Source: Pseudomonas sp. WS 5079
GTDB lineage: Bacteria; Pseudomonadota; Gammaproteobacteria; Pseudomonadales; Pseudomonadaceae
Assembly: GCF_012985465.1 (NCBI RefSeq)
Contig: NZ_JAAQWN010000002.1
Span: 434,001 to 498,000, forward strand
Direction: 5' to 3'
Length of the DNA: 64,000 nt
The notes beneath the pieces were generated by a model. It searched no databases and was not told the origin of the DNA. It saw only the letters and a program-made list of their open reading frames with translations. Positions 8,833 to 18,031 of this stretch are shown one piece after another (positions within the stretch are counted from its first letter, which is position 1; each line of letters begins with the position of its first letter). The position numbers and the translations under genes are program-made.

Positions 8833-10344
8833 TCAGTGATCGAACACGGCCAAGGCCGCCGGGGTCTTGCTCGGGAGTGTCTTATCGGGTGCCGGCCCAT
8901 CGTTGCCCGCGCCAAGGCCGCCGCCCAGGGCGGTCACCAGTTCGGCATGGGCGCTCAAGCGCGCGGCCTGGACCTGTTGCTCGACCTGTTGCTGGCGAAA
9001 CAGCAGGGTCTGGGCATTGAGCACATTGAGGTAATCGGTCAGCCCGCGCTGGTAGGCGATCATGGCGATGTCATAGGTTTTCTGCGCCGAGGCCACCGAC
9101 TCGACGGCGAAGGTTTGCTGCTTGGCCATGGATTCACGGCGGATCAGTTGGTCGCTGATGCCCTTGAGCGCATTGACCAGGGTCTGGTTGTAGCGGGCCA
9201 CGGCAATATCGTAGCCGGCGCTGGCCGCGCCCAATTGCGCGCGCAGTCGGCCACCGTCGAAGATCGGCAGGGTGATCGCCGGGCCGACGCTGTAGTTGAG
9301 CTTCTTGCCGGCGAGAAACTCCAGCATGCCGCCGCCGGTGGCGACGTAGCCGAGGCTGCCCACCAGGTCGACATTGGGATAGAAGCCGGCGTGGGCCACG
9401 TCGATGCCACGGGCCTGGGCCGCGACTTGCCAGCGGCTGGCAACCACGTCCGGGCGCTGGCCGAGCAATTGCGCGGGCAGTGCCGAGGGCAATTTCAATG
9501 GTGCGCCGAGAGCCAGGGTTGGCCGCTGCAATCTCGCACCCTCCCCCGGGCCCTTGCCGGCCAGGGCGGCCAGTTGGTTGCGGGTCAGGGCGATTTCTTC
9601 GTCGAGGGCGTCCAGTTGCCGATGGGTTTCGGGCAACGGCGTCTGGGCCTGGCTGACTTCAAAGTGCGTGCCGATCCCACCCTCCAGGCGCTTTTGCGCC
9701 AGGTCGAGGATCTGCTGTTGCTGGGCCAGGGTGGCGGCGACGATATCGCGCTGGGCGTAATGCAGCGACAGCTGGATATAGGCGCGCACCACGTTGTTCT
9801 GCAGCTCCAACTGGGCCTGGCGCGCCTGGGCGACACGCCGATGCGCCAGATCGAGGGCGCGCTCGCTGGCATTGCGCTCGCGGCCCCACAGGTCGAGGGC
9901 GTAGCTCAGGCCCAGGGCAGCGTTGTTGTCCCAAGTGGTGGAATTGTCCAGTTTACCGGGGCCGTAGAACTGATCGCTGGGCCAGTTGTGGCGCTTGAGG
10001 GTGGCGTCGCCGTTGATCTGCACGGCCTCGGCCGACTCGGCCAGCCCGGCCATGGCCCGCGCTTCACGCACCCGGGCGGCGGCTTCGGCGATGCTTGGGC
10101 TGCCTTGTACGGCAAGATCGATCCAACGGTCGAGTTGCGGGTCGCCATAGGCCTGCCACCACTGGCTGGTCGGCCAGTGGGCATCCCGGGCAGCGCTCTG
10201 GATCGCGTCGTCGGTGGCCAGGGTATTGGCGGCGAGGTGCTTGCCTTGGGGGGCAATCCCTCCGGTTCCGATGCAGCCGCTGATTGCTAACGATAAAGCC
10301 CAAACACTGAGAGTCTTCAGCTCTCTGCTGATGCGACGCGGCAC
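8833..10344 (-). CDS. Outer-membrane efflux lipoprotein, OprM/NodT family
   Basis: A 503-residue protein starting with GTG. A lipoprotein signal peptide ends at LAISGC, and two TolC-like (OEP) repeats follow. These include ALGLSYALDLWGRE near residue 140 and the second-repeat helices around 360-470. AGGA lies about 11 bases upstream of the GTG. It is the first gene of the operon and provides the outer-membrane channel for the FUSC/adaptor pair, a component the enterobacterial aae operon lacks. Confidence 0.87.
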   Translation of the reverse strand: MPRRISRELKTLSVWALSLAISGCIGTGGIAPQGKHLAANTLATDDAIQSAARDAHWPTSQWWQAYGDPQLDRWIDLAVQGSPSIAEAAARVREARAMAGLAESAEAVQINGDATLKRHNWPSDQFYGPGKLDNSTTWDNNAALGLSYALDLWGRERNASERALDLAHRRVAQARQAQLELQNNVVRAYIQLSLHYAQRDIVAATLAQQQQILDLAQKRLEGGIGTHFEVSQAQTPLPETHRQLDALDEEIALTRNQLAALAGKGPGEGARLQRPTLALGAPLKLPSALPAQLLGQRPDVVASRWQVAAQARGIDVAHAGFYPNVDLVGSLGYVATGGGMLEFLAGKKLNYSVGPAITLPIFDGGRLRAQLGAASAGYDIAVARYNQTLVNALKGISDQLIRRESMAKQQTFAVESVASAQKTYDIAMIAYQRGLTDYLNVLNAQTLLFRQQQVEQQVQAARLSAHAELVTALGGGLGAGNDGPAPDKTLPSKTPAALAVFDH

Positions 10345-10525
10345 TGCTGCGAATTCCTGAGGTGGTGGTGCGGGGACGGTGCGGCAATTCTAGGGGGCGC
10401 GGGGAATGGCGATAAGGTGGGATTCCTGTGAATCTTTGTTACCGTTCAGGCGATAATCCATTGGTAGGGATCACTGGTAGTCGTAACTTTCTGTCACAAT
10501 TTGTCATCTCCCTTGAGAGCACCCC

Positions 10526-11494
10526 ATGGACACTTTGCAAAACATGCGCGCCTTCAGTTGTGTCGCCGAGGCCGGCAGCTTCACCGCCGCCGCCGTACAA
10601 CTGGACACCACCACGGCCAACGTCTCGCGCGCGGTCTCCAATCTGGAGGCCCATCTGCAAACCCGCTTGCTCAACCGCACCACCCGCCGCATCGCCTTGA
10701 CCGAGGCCGGCAAGCGCTATTTATTACGCTGCGAGCAAATCCTCGCCTATGTCGAGGAAGCCGAGGCCGAGGCCAGCGACGCCCACGCGCGCCCCGCCGG
10801 GCAGCTCAAAGTGCATACCATGACCGGCATCGGCCAGCATTTCGTGATCGATGCGATTGCCCGCTATCGCCGCACCCACCCCGACGTGACCTTCGACCTG
10901 ACCCTGGCCAACCGCGTGCCAGACCTGCTGGACGAGGGTTATGACGTGTCCATCGTGCTCGCCAGCGAGCTGCCGGACTCGGGGTTTGTCTCCCAGCGCC
11001 TGGGGATCACCTACAGCATCGTCTGTGCCTCGCCGGCCTACGTTAAAGCCAATGGTTGCGCGCAGCGGCCCAGTGACCTGCTCAACCATGCCTGCCTGCG
11101 CCTGGTCAGCCCGGTGATCCAGCTGGACAAATGGGCCTTCAACGGGCCGGACGGCCAGGAAAGCGTGAGCATCAACAGCTCGCCGTTCCTGGTGAACTCC
11201 GCCGATGCGATGAAGACCGCGATCATCAGCGGCATGGGCGTCGGCCTGCTGCCGGTGTACGCGGCCATCGAGGGCCTGCGCAACGGCACCCTGGTGCGGA
11301 TGATGCCGACGTATCGCTCCCAGGAGCTGAACCTGTACGCCATCTACCCGTCGCGCCAGTACCTGGATGCGAAGATCAAGACCTGGGTGGAGTACCTGCG
11401 CGGCTCGCTGCCGGAGATCCTGGCGGCGCACCAGGCGGAACTCGCGGCGTATGAGTTGAGCGGCAGTTTGGGTGGGGTGCGGCTGGGTAGCTGA
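10526..11494 (+). CDS. LysR family transcriptional regulator (AaeR-like) of the FUSC efflux operon
   Basis: A 322-residue LTTR. The N-terminal helix-turn-helix is at about residues 1-60 (MDTLQNMRAFSCVAEAGSFT) and the effector domain starts near 90. The tail has about 20 extra residues that are Gly/Leu-rich. It is divergent from the outer-membrane channel gene, and the 181-base gap should contain both promoters and its binding site. It probably responds to an aromatic acid, as AaeR does; the ligand is not visible in sequence. Confidence 0.85.
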   Translation: MDTLQNMRAFSCVAEAGSFTAAAVQLDTTTANVSRAVSNLEAHLQTRLLNRTTRRIALTEAGKRYLLRCEQILAYVEEAEAEASDAHARPAGQLKVHTMTGIGQHFVIDAIARYRRTHPDVTFDLTLANRVPDLLDEGYDVSIVLASELPDSGFVSQRLGITYSIVCASPAYVKANGCAQRPSDLLNHACLRLVSPVIQLDKWAFNGPDGQESVSINSSPFLVNSADAMKTAIISGMGVGLLPVYAAIEGLRNGTLVRMMPTYRSQELNLYAIYPSRQYLDAKIKTWVEYLRGSLPEILAAHQAELAAYELSGSLGGVRLGS

Positions 11495-11502
11495 CCTGCC
11501 GT

Positions 11503-11527
11503 CATCGCAGGCAAGCCAGCTCCCACA
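11503..11527. repeat. Single REP unit
   Basis: CATCGCAGGCAAGCCAGCTC continuing to CCCACA is a lone, slightly diverged REP half just after the LysR stop codon. Confidence 0.6.
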
Positions 11528-11627
11528 TTTTGCCCTGTGCCCACAGAGGTCTAGCGGTGTCCTGACATTCGCAGCGAGGAATGTTAGCGTGCTTGGCATT
11601 CTTCCCCGTCGATGAGCCTCACTTGCG

Positions 11628-12602
11628 ATGAAAAAGACTGTCCTCGCCTTCAGCCGTGTCACCCCCCAGATGATCGAACGCCTGCAACAGGACTTCGAGG
11701 TCATCGTCCCCAACCCCAAGCAGGGCGATATCAACGCGCAGTTCAATGAAGCCCTGCCCCACGCCCACGGCCTGATCGGCGTCGGCCGCAAGCTGGGCCG
11801 GGCGCAGCTCGAAGGGGCGAACAAGCTGCAAGTGGTGTCCAGCGTCTCTGTGGGTTACGACAACTACGACGTGGACTACTTCAACGAACGCGGGATCATG
11901 CTCACCAACACCCCCGATGTGTTGACCGAAAGCACCGCCGACCTGGCCTTTGCCCTGCTGATGAGCAGCGCCCGCCGTGTGGCCGAGCTGGACGCCTGGA
12001 CCAAGGCCGGGCAGTGGAAAGCCAGCGTCGGCGCGCCGTTGTTTGGCTGTGATGTACACGGCAAGACCCTGGGTATCGTCGGCATGGGCAATATCGGCGC
12101 AGCCATCGCCCGCCGTGGGCGCCTGGGCTTCAATATGCCGATTATCTACAGCGGCAACAGCCGCAAGACCGCGCTGGAACACGAGCTGGGCGCGCAGTTG
12201 CGCAGCCTGGACCAGTTGCTGGCCGAGGCAGATTTCGTGTGCCTGGTGGTGCCGTTGAGTGAAAAGACCAAGCACCTGATCAGCCATCGCGAGTTGGGCC
12301 TGATGAAATCCAGCGCGATCCTGGTGAATATTTCCCGAGGCCCGGTGGTGGACGAGCCGGCACTGATCGAAGCCCTGCAAACCCAGCGCATTCGCGGCGC
12401 CGGGCTGGATGTGTATGAGCGCGAGCCCCTGGCCGAGTCGCCGCTGTTCCAACTGAGCAATGCGGTGACCTTGCCGCATATCGGTTCGGCCACCCATGAA
12501 ACCCGTGAAGCCATGGCCAACCGTGCCCTGGACAACCTGCGCAGCGCACTGCTGGGCCAGCGCCCGCAGGACCTGGTGAACCCGCAGGTGTGGAAAGGCT
12601 GA
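11628..12602 (+). CDS. ghrB: 2-hydroxyacid dehydrogenase, glyoxylate/hydroxypyruvate reductase B type
   Basis: A 324-residue D-2-hydroxyacid dehydrogenase. The NAD(P) motif is GIVGMGNIGAAIA near residue 148. The catalytic triad is Arg in NISRGPVVDE, Glu in DVYEREPL and His in PHIGSATHE. It resembles E. coli GhrB along its whole length (SVGYDNYDVD, FGFNMPI-type segments). The reaction expected is reduction of glyoxylate, hydroxypyruvate or 2-ketogluconate to the 2-hydroxy acid in the cytoplasm. It is a single gene, flanked by REP sequences on both sides. Confidence 0.85.
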   Translation: MKKTVLAFSRVTPQMIERLQQDFEVIVPNPKQGDINAQFNEALPHAHGLIGVGRKLGRAQLEGANKLQVVSSVSVGYDNYDVDYFNERGIMLTNTPDVLTESTADLAFALLMSSARRVAELDAWTKAGQWKASVGAPLFGCDVHGKTLGIVGMGNIGAAIARRGRLGFNMPIIYSGNSRKTALEHELGAQLRSLDQLLAEADFVCLVVPLSEKTKHLISHRELGLMKSSAILVNISRGPVVDEPALIEALQTQRIRGAGLDVYEREPLAESPLFQLSNAVTLPHIGSATHETREAMANRALDNLRSALLGQRPQDLVNPQVWKG

Positions 12603-12609
12603 TCGGCAT

Positions 12610-12637
12610 TGTAGGAGCCGGCCAGCCAGCCCCTACA
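12610..12637. repeat. Short REP doublet remnant
   Basis: TGTAGGAGCCGGCCAGCCAG through CCCTACA is a compact inverted REP remnant after ghrB. Its last four bases form part of the -35 of the cheV promoter. Confidence 0.6.
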
Positions 12638-12660
12638 GTTTTTGGCGCGAACGTCGATAA
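12634..12660 (+). promoter_or_regulatory. Sigma-28 (FliA) promoter for cheV
   Basis: TACAGTTT at 12634-12641, 11 bases, then GTCGATAA at 12653-12660. The consensus is TAAAGTTT-N11-GCCGATAA, so only one base in each box differs. It lies 40 bases upstream of a chemotaxis gene, as expected for FliA-dependent transcription. Confidence 0.65.
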
Positions 12661-12700
12661 CCCGCTATAGATTGTTATCGCTGATCCACAGAAGGTTTTT

Positions 12701-13603
12701 ATGTCCACCACCAAAGCCCGCGCAGATTCACTCTCGCTTCTGCTCTTTACCTTGCGCAGCGGCAAGCTGATGGCCATCAACCTGCTGAAAGTCAGCGAAA
12801 TCATTCCCTGCCCGCCGCTGACCAAGCTGCCGGAGTCCCACCCGCACGTCAAAGGCATCGCCACCCTGCGTGGCGCGGCCTTGTCGGTGATCGACCTCAG
12901 CCGCGCGCTGGGCGAGATGCCCCTGCAAGACCCCGACGGCGGTTGCCTGATTGTCACCGATGTCAGCCGTTCCAAGCAGGGCCTGCATGTGCAGGCGGTG
13001 AGCCGGATCGTGCATTGCCTGACCACCGATATCCGCCCGCCGCCCTTTGGCTCTGGCGGCACGCGCTCGTTTATCACCGGCGTGACCCAGGTGGACGGGG
13101 TGCTGGTGCAGGTGCTGGACATCGAAAAAGTCATCCACGCCATTGCCCCCGCGCAGATTGAAGTGGCGCCGACTGACCTGACCATGGAAGAAGCCGAAGT
13201 GCTCGGCCATGCACGCATCCTGGTGGTGGACGACAGCCAGGTGGCCCTGCAGCAATCGGTGCACACCCTGCGCAACCTCGGCCTGACCTGCCACACCGCA
13301 CGCAGCGCCAAAGAGGCCATCGACGTGCTGCTGGAACTGCAAGGTAGCGCCGGGCAGATCAATGTGGTGGTGTCTGACATCGAAATGTCGGAAATGGACG
13401 GCTACGCCCTCACCCGCACCTTGCGCGAAACCCCGGACTTCCAGGACCTCTACGTGCTGTTGCACACCTCCCTGGACAGCGCGATGAACAGCGAAAAAGC
13501 CCGCCTGGCGGGTGCCGACTCGGTACTGACGAAGTTTTCGTCACCCGAGCTGACCAAATGCCTGGTGGTCGCCGCCCAGACCGTGGCGCAAAAAGGCCTG
13601 TAA
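12701..13603 (+). CDS. cheV: Chemotaxis coupling protein CheV (CheW-receiver)
   Basis: A 300-residue protein. A CheW-like coupling domain spans residues 10-150 (LRSGKLMAINLLKVSEII). A receiver domain spans about 171-297, with the acidic pair D177/D178, phospho-acceptor D226 (VVSDIEMSEMDG) and K278 (LTKFSS). It couples receptors to CheA, and its receiver probably tunes adaptation. A well-matched FliA promoter precedes it. The GNAT gene starts 3 bases after its stop. Confidence 0.9.
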   Translation: MSTTKARADSLSLLLFTLRSGKLMAINLLKVSEIIPCPPLTKLPESHPHVKGIATLRGAALSVIDLSRALGEMPLQDPDGGCLIVTDVSRSKQGLHVQAVSRIVHCLTTDIRPPPFGSGGTRSFITGVTQVDGVLVQVLDIEKVIHAIAPAQIEVAPTDLTMEEAEVLGHARILVVDDSQVALQQSVHTLRNLGLTCHTARSAKEAIDVLLELQGSAGQINVVVSDIEMSEMDGYALTRTLRETPDFQDLYVLLHTSLDSAMNSEKARLAGADSVLTKFSSPELTKCLVVAAQTVAQKGL

Positions 13604-13606
13604 ATA

Positions 13607-14089
13607 GTGACAGCGTATTACCAACTGCTACGCCGCGACCTCACCGGCAGCCTGCCTGCACCGCAGTGGCCAGCCGATACCCACCTGGATCATTACCGCC
13701 CTGCACTGGCCCCGGCGATCCATGCGGTATTGCGCATGACCCAGGAACAGGGCGGCGGCCGCGTGGCCAACCTGGAGGCCTGGCAGCAGCAATTTCTCAG
13801 CGACGCAGAGTTCGACCCCACGCTATGCCTGGTAGCAAGTAACGCCGAGGGCATTCTTGGCGTGGCCCAATGCTGGACCAGTGCCTTTATCCATCACCTC
13901 AGCGTCCACCCCTGCGCCCAGGGCCAGGGGCTGGGTCGTGCCTTGTTGCTGCACAGCTTCCAGGTGTTCAAGCAACGCGGCGAGCCCTATGTGGACCTCA
14001 AGGTGCTGGAGAGCAATCTGCGCGCACGCCAGTTGTATGAAAGTGCCGGCATGGTGTTTGTGCTGCGCGACGTGGTCAGCGAGGGCTGA
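13607..14089 (+). CDS. GNAT family N-acetyltransferase
   Basis: A 160-residue protein starting with GTG just after the cheV stop. The acetyl-CoA loop motif is SVHPCAQGQGLGRALLLHSF at about residues 98-117, and the usual C-terminal NLRARQLYESAGM segment is present. Its substrate is unknown. The tight spacing behind cheV suggests co-transcription, but nothing in sequence links it to chemotaxis. Confidence 0.85.
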   Translation: MTAYYQLLRRDLTGSLPAPQWPADTHLDHYRPALAPAIHAVLRMTQEQGGGRVANLEAWQQQFLSDAEFDPTLCLVASNAEGILGVAQCWTSAFIHHLSVHPCAQGQGLGRALLLHSFQVFKQRGEPYVDLKVLESNLRARQLYESAGMVFVLRDVVSEG

Positions 14090-14197
14090 GCGGCACTGGC
14101 GCATAACTTGCTTCCAGAGTTCCTGAACGGCGCAAAGAGGTAAAAACCCGTCACCGTTCAAGAGAGCCCTCTGACCTGGCCTGGTAGCAGATCCTCC

Positions 14198-14941
14198 ATG
14201 AATACCCATTTTTCCTGCGTTGGTTGCGGTAAATGCTGCACCGACCATCATGTACCCCTGACCCTCGACGAAGCCCGCCAGTGGGCGGCGGACGGCGGCA
14301 ATGTCATCGTGCTGGTGGAAGGTTTCCTGGGCAATGGCCTGGGCCTGCCTGTGCAACAACGCGAGCATGCCGAACGGCGTTCGGTGGTGGTGCCCAGCGG
14401 CAATACCCAGGCGTTCGTGGCGATCACCTTTGCCGCTTACAACGCCGGGCGCTGCCGGAATCTTGACGAAGACAACCGCTGCGGCATCTATGAACGGCGG
14501 CCGCTGGTCTGTCGTATCTACCCGATGGAGATCAATCCGCATATCCCGCTGAACCCGGCCGCCAAGGATTGCCCGCCGCAATCCTGGGAACAGGGCCCGG
14601 CACTGATCGTCGGCGGCGAGCTGATGGACCGGGAACTGGCCGAGCTGATCCACCGCTCACGCCAGGCCGACCGTGACGATGTACAGACCAAGGAGGCGGT
14701 GTGCGCCCTGCTGGGGATTCGCACCACGGCGCTCAAGGGCGATGGTTTTACCGCGTACCTGCCGGACATGGGCGCCTTTGCCCAGGCCATAGCGCTGGCG
14801 GTGGAGCAACCGGCCATGGCCAATGAATGGGTGTTTCATGTGTCCGGGATGGACATTGCCGAACAGTTGCTGGATGCCGGGGCGCAGATCGCCACCGAAG
14901 TGCCGGCCAACTATGCGTTTATCTCGCTGCGCGCTGCCTGA
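14198..14941 (+). CDS. YkgJ family cysteine-cluster protein
   Basis: A 247-residue cytoplasmic protein. CVGCGKCC near the N-terminus, Cys in AGRCRNLD and DNRCGIYERRP, and RPLVCRIYP form the CxxCxxCC...C...C pattern of the YkgJ/UPF0153 family. These cysteines are thought to bind zinc or an iron-sulfur cluster. The C-terminal 80 residues are extra compared with minimal family members. Its function is unknown. It is a single gene followed by a REP doublet. Confidence 0.8.
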   Translation: MNTHFSCVGCGKCCTDHHVPLTLDEARQWAADGGNVIVLVEGFLGNGLGLPVQQREHAERRSVVVPSGNTQAFVAITFAAYNAGRCRNLDEDNRCGIYERRPLVCRIYPMEINPHIPLNPAAKDCPPQSWEQGPALIVGGELMDRELAELIHRSRQADRDDVQTKEAVCALLGIRTTALKGDGFTAYLPDMGAFAQAIALAVEQPAMANEWVFHVSGMDIAEQLLDAGAQIATEVPANYAFISLRAA

Positions 14942-14948
14942 ACCTTTT

Positions 14949-15003
14949 GGGAGCCGGCTTGCCGGCGATGGCGTGCGCGAAATCGCCATTGCCGGCAAGT
15001 CGG
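14949..15003. repeat. REP doublet
   Basis: GGGAGCCGGCTTGCCGGCGA is followed by the inverted unit TCGCCATTGCCGGCAAGTCGG. It lies between the convergent YkgJ and chemoreceptor genes. Confidence 0.7.
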
Positions 15004-15012
15004 TTGCGAAGA

Positions 15013-16587
15013 TTAGCGGCGTTTGCCCCAGAACTCTTCAGCCAGCCGCCGCAGGTCCTCCGCCAGGGCCGCTACGTCGCCCGAGCTGAGCTGGCTCTGT
15101 TGGCCGGCGCTGACGGTGGCCTCGCCGGCATCGCGAATGCCGACAATATTGCGATTGATGTCCTCGCTCACCGCGCTCTGTTCCTCCACCGCCGTGGCAA
15201 TCTGCACGCTCATAGCGGTGATCTGGTTGACCCGCTGGCTGATGCCATCCAGGGCCGACGCCGCGCGCTGGGCATGCTCGACGCTGACTTCGACGTGCTG
15301 GCTGCTTTGCTCCATCGCCATCACCGCATCGCGGGCGCCGCCCTGCAGGGTACTGATCATGCGCTGGATTTCATTGGTCGATTGCTGGGTGCGCTGGGCC
15401 AGGCCGCGGACTTCATCTGCCACCACCGCAAAGCCACGGCCCTGCTCGCCCGCCCGCGCCGCCTCGATGGCCGCGTTGAGGGCCAGCAGGTTGGTCTGCT
15501 CGGCAATCGCCCGGATCACCTCCAGTACGCTGGAGATATCCCCGCTGTGGCTTTCCAATTGATGGATCACACTGGTGGCCCTGGCCAGCTCCTGGGACAG
15601 ACGCAGCACCGCATCACGGCTTTCGTCCACCCGCTGATGGCCTTCGCGGGTCTCGCTGCCGGCCTGGTCGGCCGCTTTCGAGGCTTGCTGGGCATGGTTG
15701 GCGACTTGCGCCACGCTGGCCGCCATCTCCTGGATCGCGGTGGCCACCTGGTCGGTCTGGGTCTGCTGGCCCAGGGTACTGGCGTGACTGCTGTCCAGTT
15801 GCTGGACCAGAGCGGCGGCGTGCCCGGATAAACGCTGCGACGCATCGCCAATCCGGCCGACCACCGCGCCCACCTGGGCTTCGAGCATCTGCATGGCAAA
15901 TTCGATTTGCCCCAGCTCATCGGCACGCCCGGTGTAGATCGCCTGGCTGACGGGGTTATCGGCAATCTGCCGGGCCCGCTCGCTCAATTGCCTCAAGGGG
16001 CGCAACAACAGGTTGATACCCAAGACCCCCGCTGCGCCCACCGCAGCCAGGCCCAGCACCTGCAAGGCCCACGAGTAGCTCGCCAACCCGGCCCCCACTC
16101 CCCAGGTCAGGGCGCAGGTTGCACCGGTGACCAGCGACAACTTCATGGGCATCTCCAGCACTGGCCGCAAGCGCCGACTACCCGCGCGCAGGCGGGCGTA
16201 AGCGCGCTCCGCCGCCATCACCCGCCGCGCATCGGGCTTGGTGCGTACCGACTGGTATTCCACCGCGACACCGTCGCGCGTGACCGGCGAGGCATAGGCG
16301 CTGACCCAATAGTGATCGCCGCTCTTGCAGCGATTTTTCACCATGCCCATCCACGAGCGGCCGCTTTTGAGGGTCTGCCACATATGGGCAAAGGCCGCCG
16401 ACGGCATGTCCGGGTGACGCAGCAGGTTATGTGGCGCGCCCAGCAATTCCTCGCGGTTGTAGCCGCTGACGTCGATAAAGTCCTGGTTGGCGTAGGTAAT
16501 CGAACTGCCTAAGTCAGTGGTCGAGAGGATGTTGGCGTCTGGGGCAATGTCCACACTTCGACCCGTGACCGGGAGATTGATCTTCAT
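15013..16587 (-). CDS. PAS-domain methyl-accepting chemotaxis protein, Aer-like
   Basis: A 524-residue receptor without a periplasmic ligand domain. The N-terminal PAS is at about residues 10-120 ([38 protein letters not shown]), as in the FAD-binding aerotaxis receptor Aer. A paired hydrophobic segment follows at about 150-193, then HAMP and the MCP signalling domain. The conserved hairpin tip reads [20 protein letters not shown]. It probably senses redox or oxygen, inferred from the Aer likeness. The gene stands alone; a GAGTCGG/CCGACTC hairpin lies at 16615-16636 upstream. Confidence 0.87.
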   Translation of the reverse strand: MKINLPVTGRSVDIAPDANILSTTDLGSSITYANQDFIDVSGYNREELLGAPHNLLRHPDMPSAAFAHMWQTLKSGRSWMGMVKNRCKSGDHYWVSAYASPVTRDGVAVEYQSVRTKPDARRVMAAERAYARLRAGSRRLRPVLEMPMKLSLVTGATCALTWGVGAGLASYSWALQVLGLAAVGAAGVLGINLLLRPLRQLSERARQIADNPVSQAIYTGRADELGQIEFAMQMLEAQVGAVVGRIGDASQRLSGHAAALVQQLDSSHASTLGQQTQTDQVATAIQEMAASVAQVANHAQQASKAADQAGSETREGHQRVDESRDAVLRLSQELARATSVIHQLESHSGDISSVLEVIRAIAEQTNLLALNAAIEAARAGEQGRGFAVVADEVRGLAQRTQQSTNEIQRMISTLQGGARDAVMAMEQSSQHVEVSVEHAQRAASALDGISQRVNQITAMSVQIATAVEEQSAVSEDINRNIVGIRDAGEATVSAGQQSQLSSGDVAALAEDLRRLAEEFWGKRR

Positions 16588-16684
16588 GGAAAGCGCGCTC
16601 GGGGGTTATTGAGGGAGTCGGCAGGGGCACCGACTCTAAGCGCACCGGTTGAGCAAATACTGATCCAGCTCATGTTCCACGCAT

Positions 16685-17893
16685 TTAGTTGGCTACCGCT
16701 GCCTCCGGCTCGCGGTACTCCTCGATCAGGGCCACGCACTCCAGCGCCACCCGCGCGCTGCGCGGTAAGCGGCGCACCGCCAGTACGCTGCGGGCGGGCA
16801 ACCGGCTACGGTCGAAGTAGCCCAGGTACACCTCGTTGACCAGGGCCAGGTCATCCAGGTCGGCCAGCATCAAGGTGCACTTGACCACCCGGTCCAACGA
16901 GGAATGATGACGCTCCAACAGGTCGTGCAGGGTCTTCATCACCTGCTTCATCTGCGCGCCAGTGCCACCCTTCACCGGGTTGCCGCGAACATCCAGCCCC
17001 GCAATATTGGAAATGTACAGCGTGTTGCCAACCCGTACTGCCTCGGAAAAAGGCAGCGCAATTTCAGTGGGGTAAAAGTGTGGTCCGTCGCCCTCCGGCG
17101 CCGCTGCCGTCTCGGGCTCCTCCTGCAGATAGCGCTGGAGAATGCGCTGGTGCTCGCCGCTCTGCTTGAGCTGCTCCAGCGCCCGGTTGAGGTCACCGCG
17201 CAATTGCGGGTCGGACTTGCGCACACCGATGGCCACGGCGGTGCCCATCTGTTGGCCAGTGACCGGCCGGCCGACAAAATCAAATGGCTGCCCCTGCTCG
17301 GTGTCGAGCAGCTCCTGGCGGATTTCGGCGGTGCCTTGCAGCGTCGCGTCGATATCACCGGCCACCAGGCTGCGGATTAACTGGTCGTTGAGCCAGTAGC
17401 TCTTGATGATCACGCCCGCCGGCGCCCATTGCGCCAGGGCAAAGGCTTCGCGATTGCTGCCGGTAAGTACTCCCACGCGCTTGCCCTTGAGGGCACGCAC
17501 CGTAGGCAGCAGGCCGGAATACTTGCGGGCTACCAGGTGTGTGGTGAGGGGGTACAGGTCGTCGGTAAAGTCGATCAACTGCCGGCGCTGGGGGGTTGAA
17601 GCCATGCCCATGATTGCATCGAAACGCCGGCTTTCCAGGGCGTCGATGCTAAGGGTGAAAATCTGGTCGACCCAGGTGCAACGGGCGTCGAGCTGGGCGC
17701 ACAGGGCATTGCCCAACTCGATGTTCAGGCCTACCAACTGGCCTTGGGCATCGCGGCTTTCATAGGGGGGAAACAGTGGGGAGATTGCGAAGCGGATTTC
17801 GCTGCGCGCTGCAGCAGCTGTCGCTGCGCCTATAAACAAACCACCCGACAGCAGCGACCCAACGGATAAAACGAAGATCTTTGCCAAAGCCAT
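16685..17893 (-). CDS. Secreted fusion: family-3 solute-binding domain plus Rid (YjgF) domain
   Basis: A 402-residue protein from the ATG at 17893 (AGGGA 8 bases upstream). A signal peptide covers about residues 1-28. A family-3 amino-acid-type binding domain spans about 30-256 (ISPLFPPYESRDAQGQLVG, the RFDAIMGMASTPQRR segment, and LVAGDIDATLQG). After a 25-residue linker comes a complete Rid domain at about 281-392. It keeps the Arg of PARS (residue 368) and the Glu of LECVAL (385), which match the catalytic Arg105 and Glu120 of E. coli RidA. Rid proteins hydrolyse reactive enamines/imines in the cytoplasm, so an exported copy joined to a binding protein is unusual. No permease gene is adjacent. 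Confidence 0.8.
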   Translation of the reverse strand: MALAKIFVLSVGSLLSGGLFIGAATAAAARSEIRFAISPLFPPYESRDAQGQLVGLNIELGNALCAQLDARCTWVDQIFTLSIDALESRRFDAIMGMASTPQRRQLIDFTDDLYPLTTHLVARKYSGLLPTVRALKGKRVGVLTGSNREAFALAQWAPAGVIIKSYWLNDQLIRSLVAGDIDATLQGTAEIRQELLDTEQGQPFDFVGRPVTGQQMGTAVAIGVRKSDPQLRGDLNRALEQLKQSGEHQRILQRYLQEEPETAAAPEGDGPHFYPTEIALPFSEAVRVGNTLYISNIAGLDVRGNPVKGGTGAQMKQVMKTLHDLLERHHSSLDRVVKCTLMLADLDDLALVNEVYLGYFDRSRLPARSVLAVRRLPRSARVALECVALIEEYREPEAAVAN

Positions 17894-18031
17894 GAAGAAG
17901 TCCCTTTCTTGAAAGACCCGCTCCCTCAACCGGTACTTCTGCCAACCAGACGCGGCGAAGGGGAATCGAGAAAGCTTTCAAGAAAAGGTCATGGGCCGAC
18001 AAGGCGAAAAGTCAGCAAGAGCTGTAGGCAG

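Noticed and set aside
16615..16636. GAGTCGG/CCGACTC hairpin between the SBP-Rid and chemoreceptor genes as a terminator or FliA site
   Set aside because: No T-run follows on either strand, and the FliA-like GCCGAC has no -35 at the right distance.
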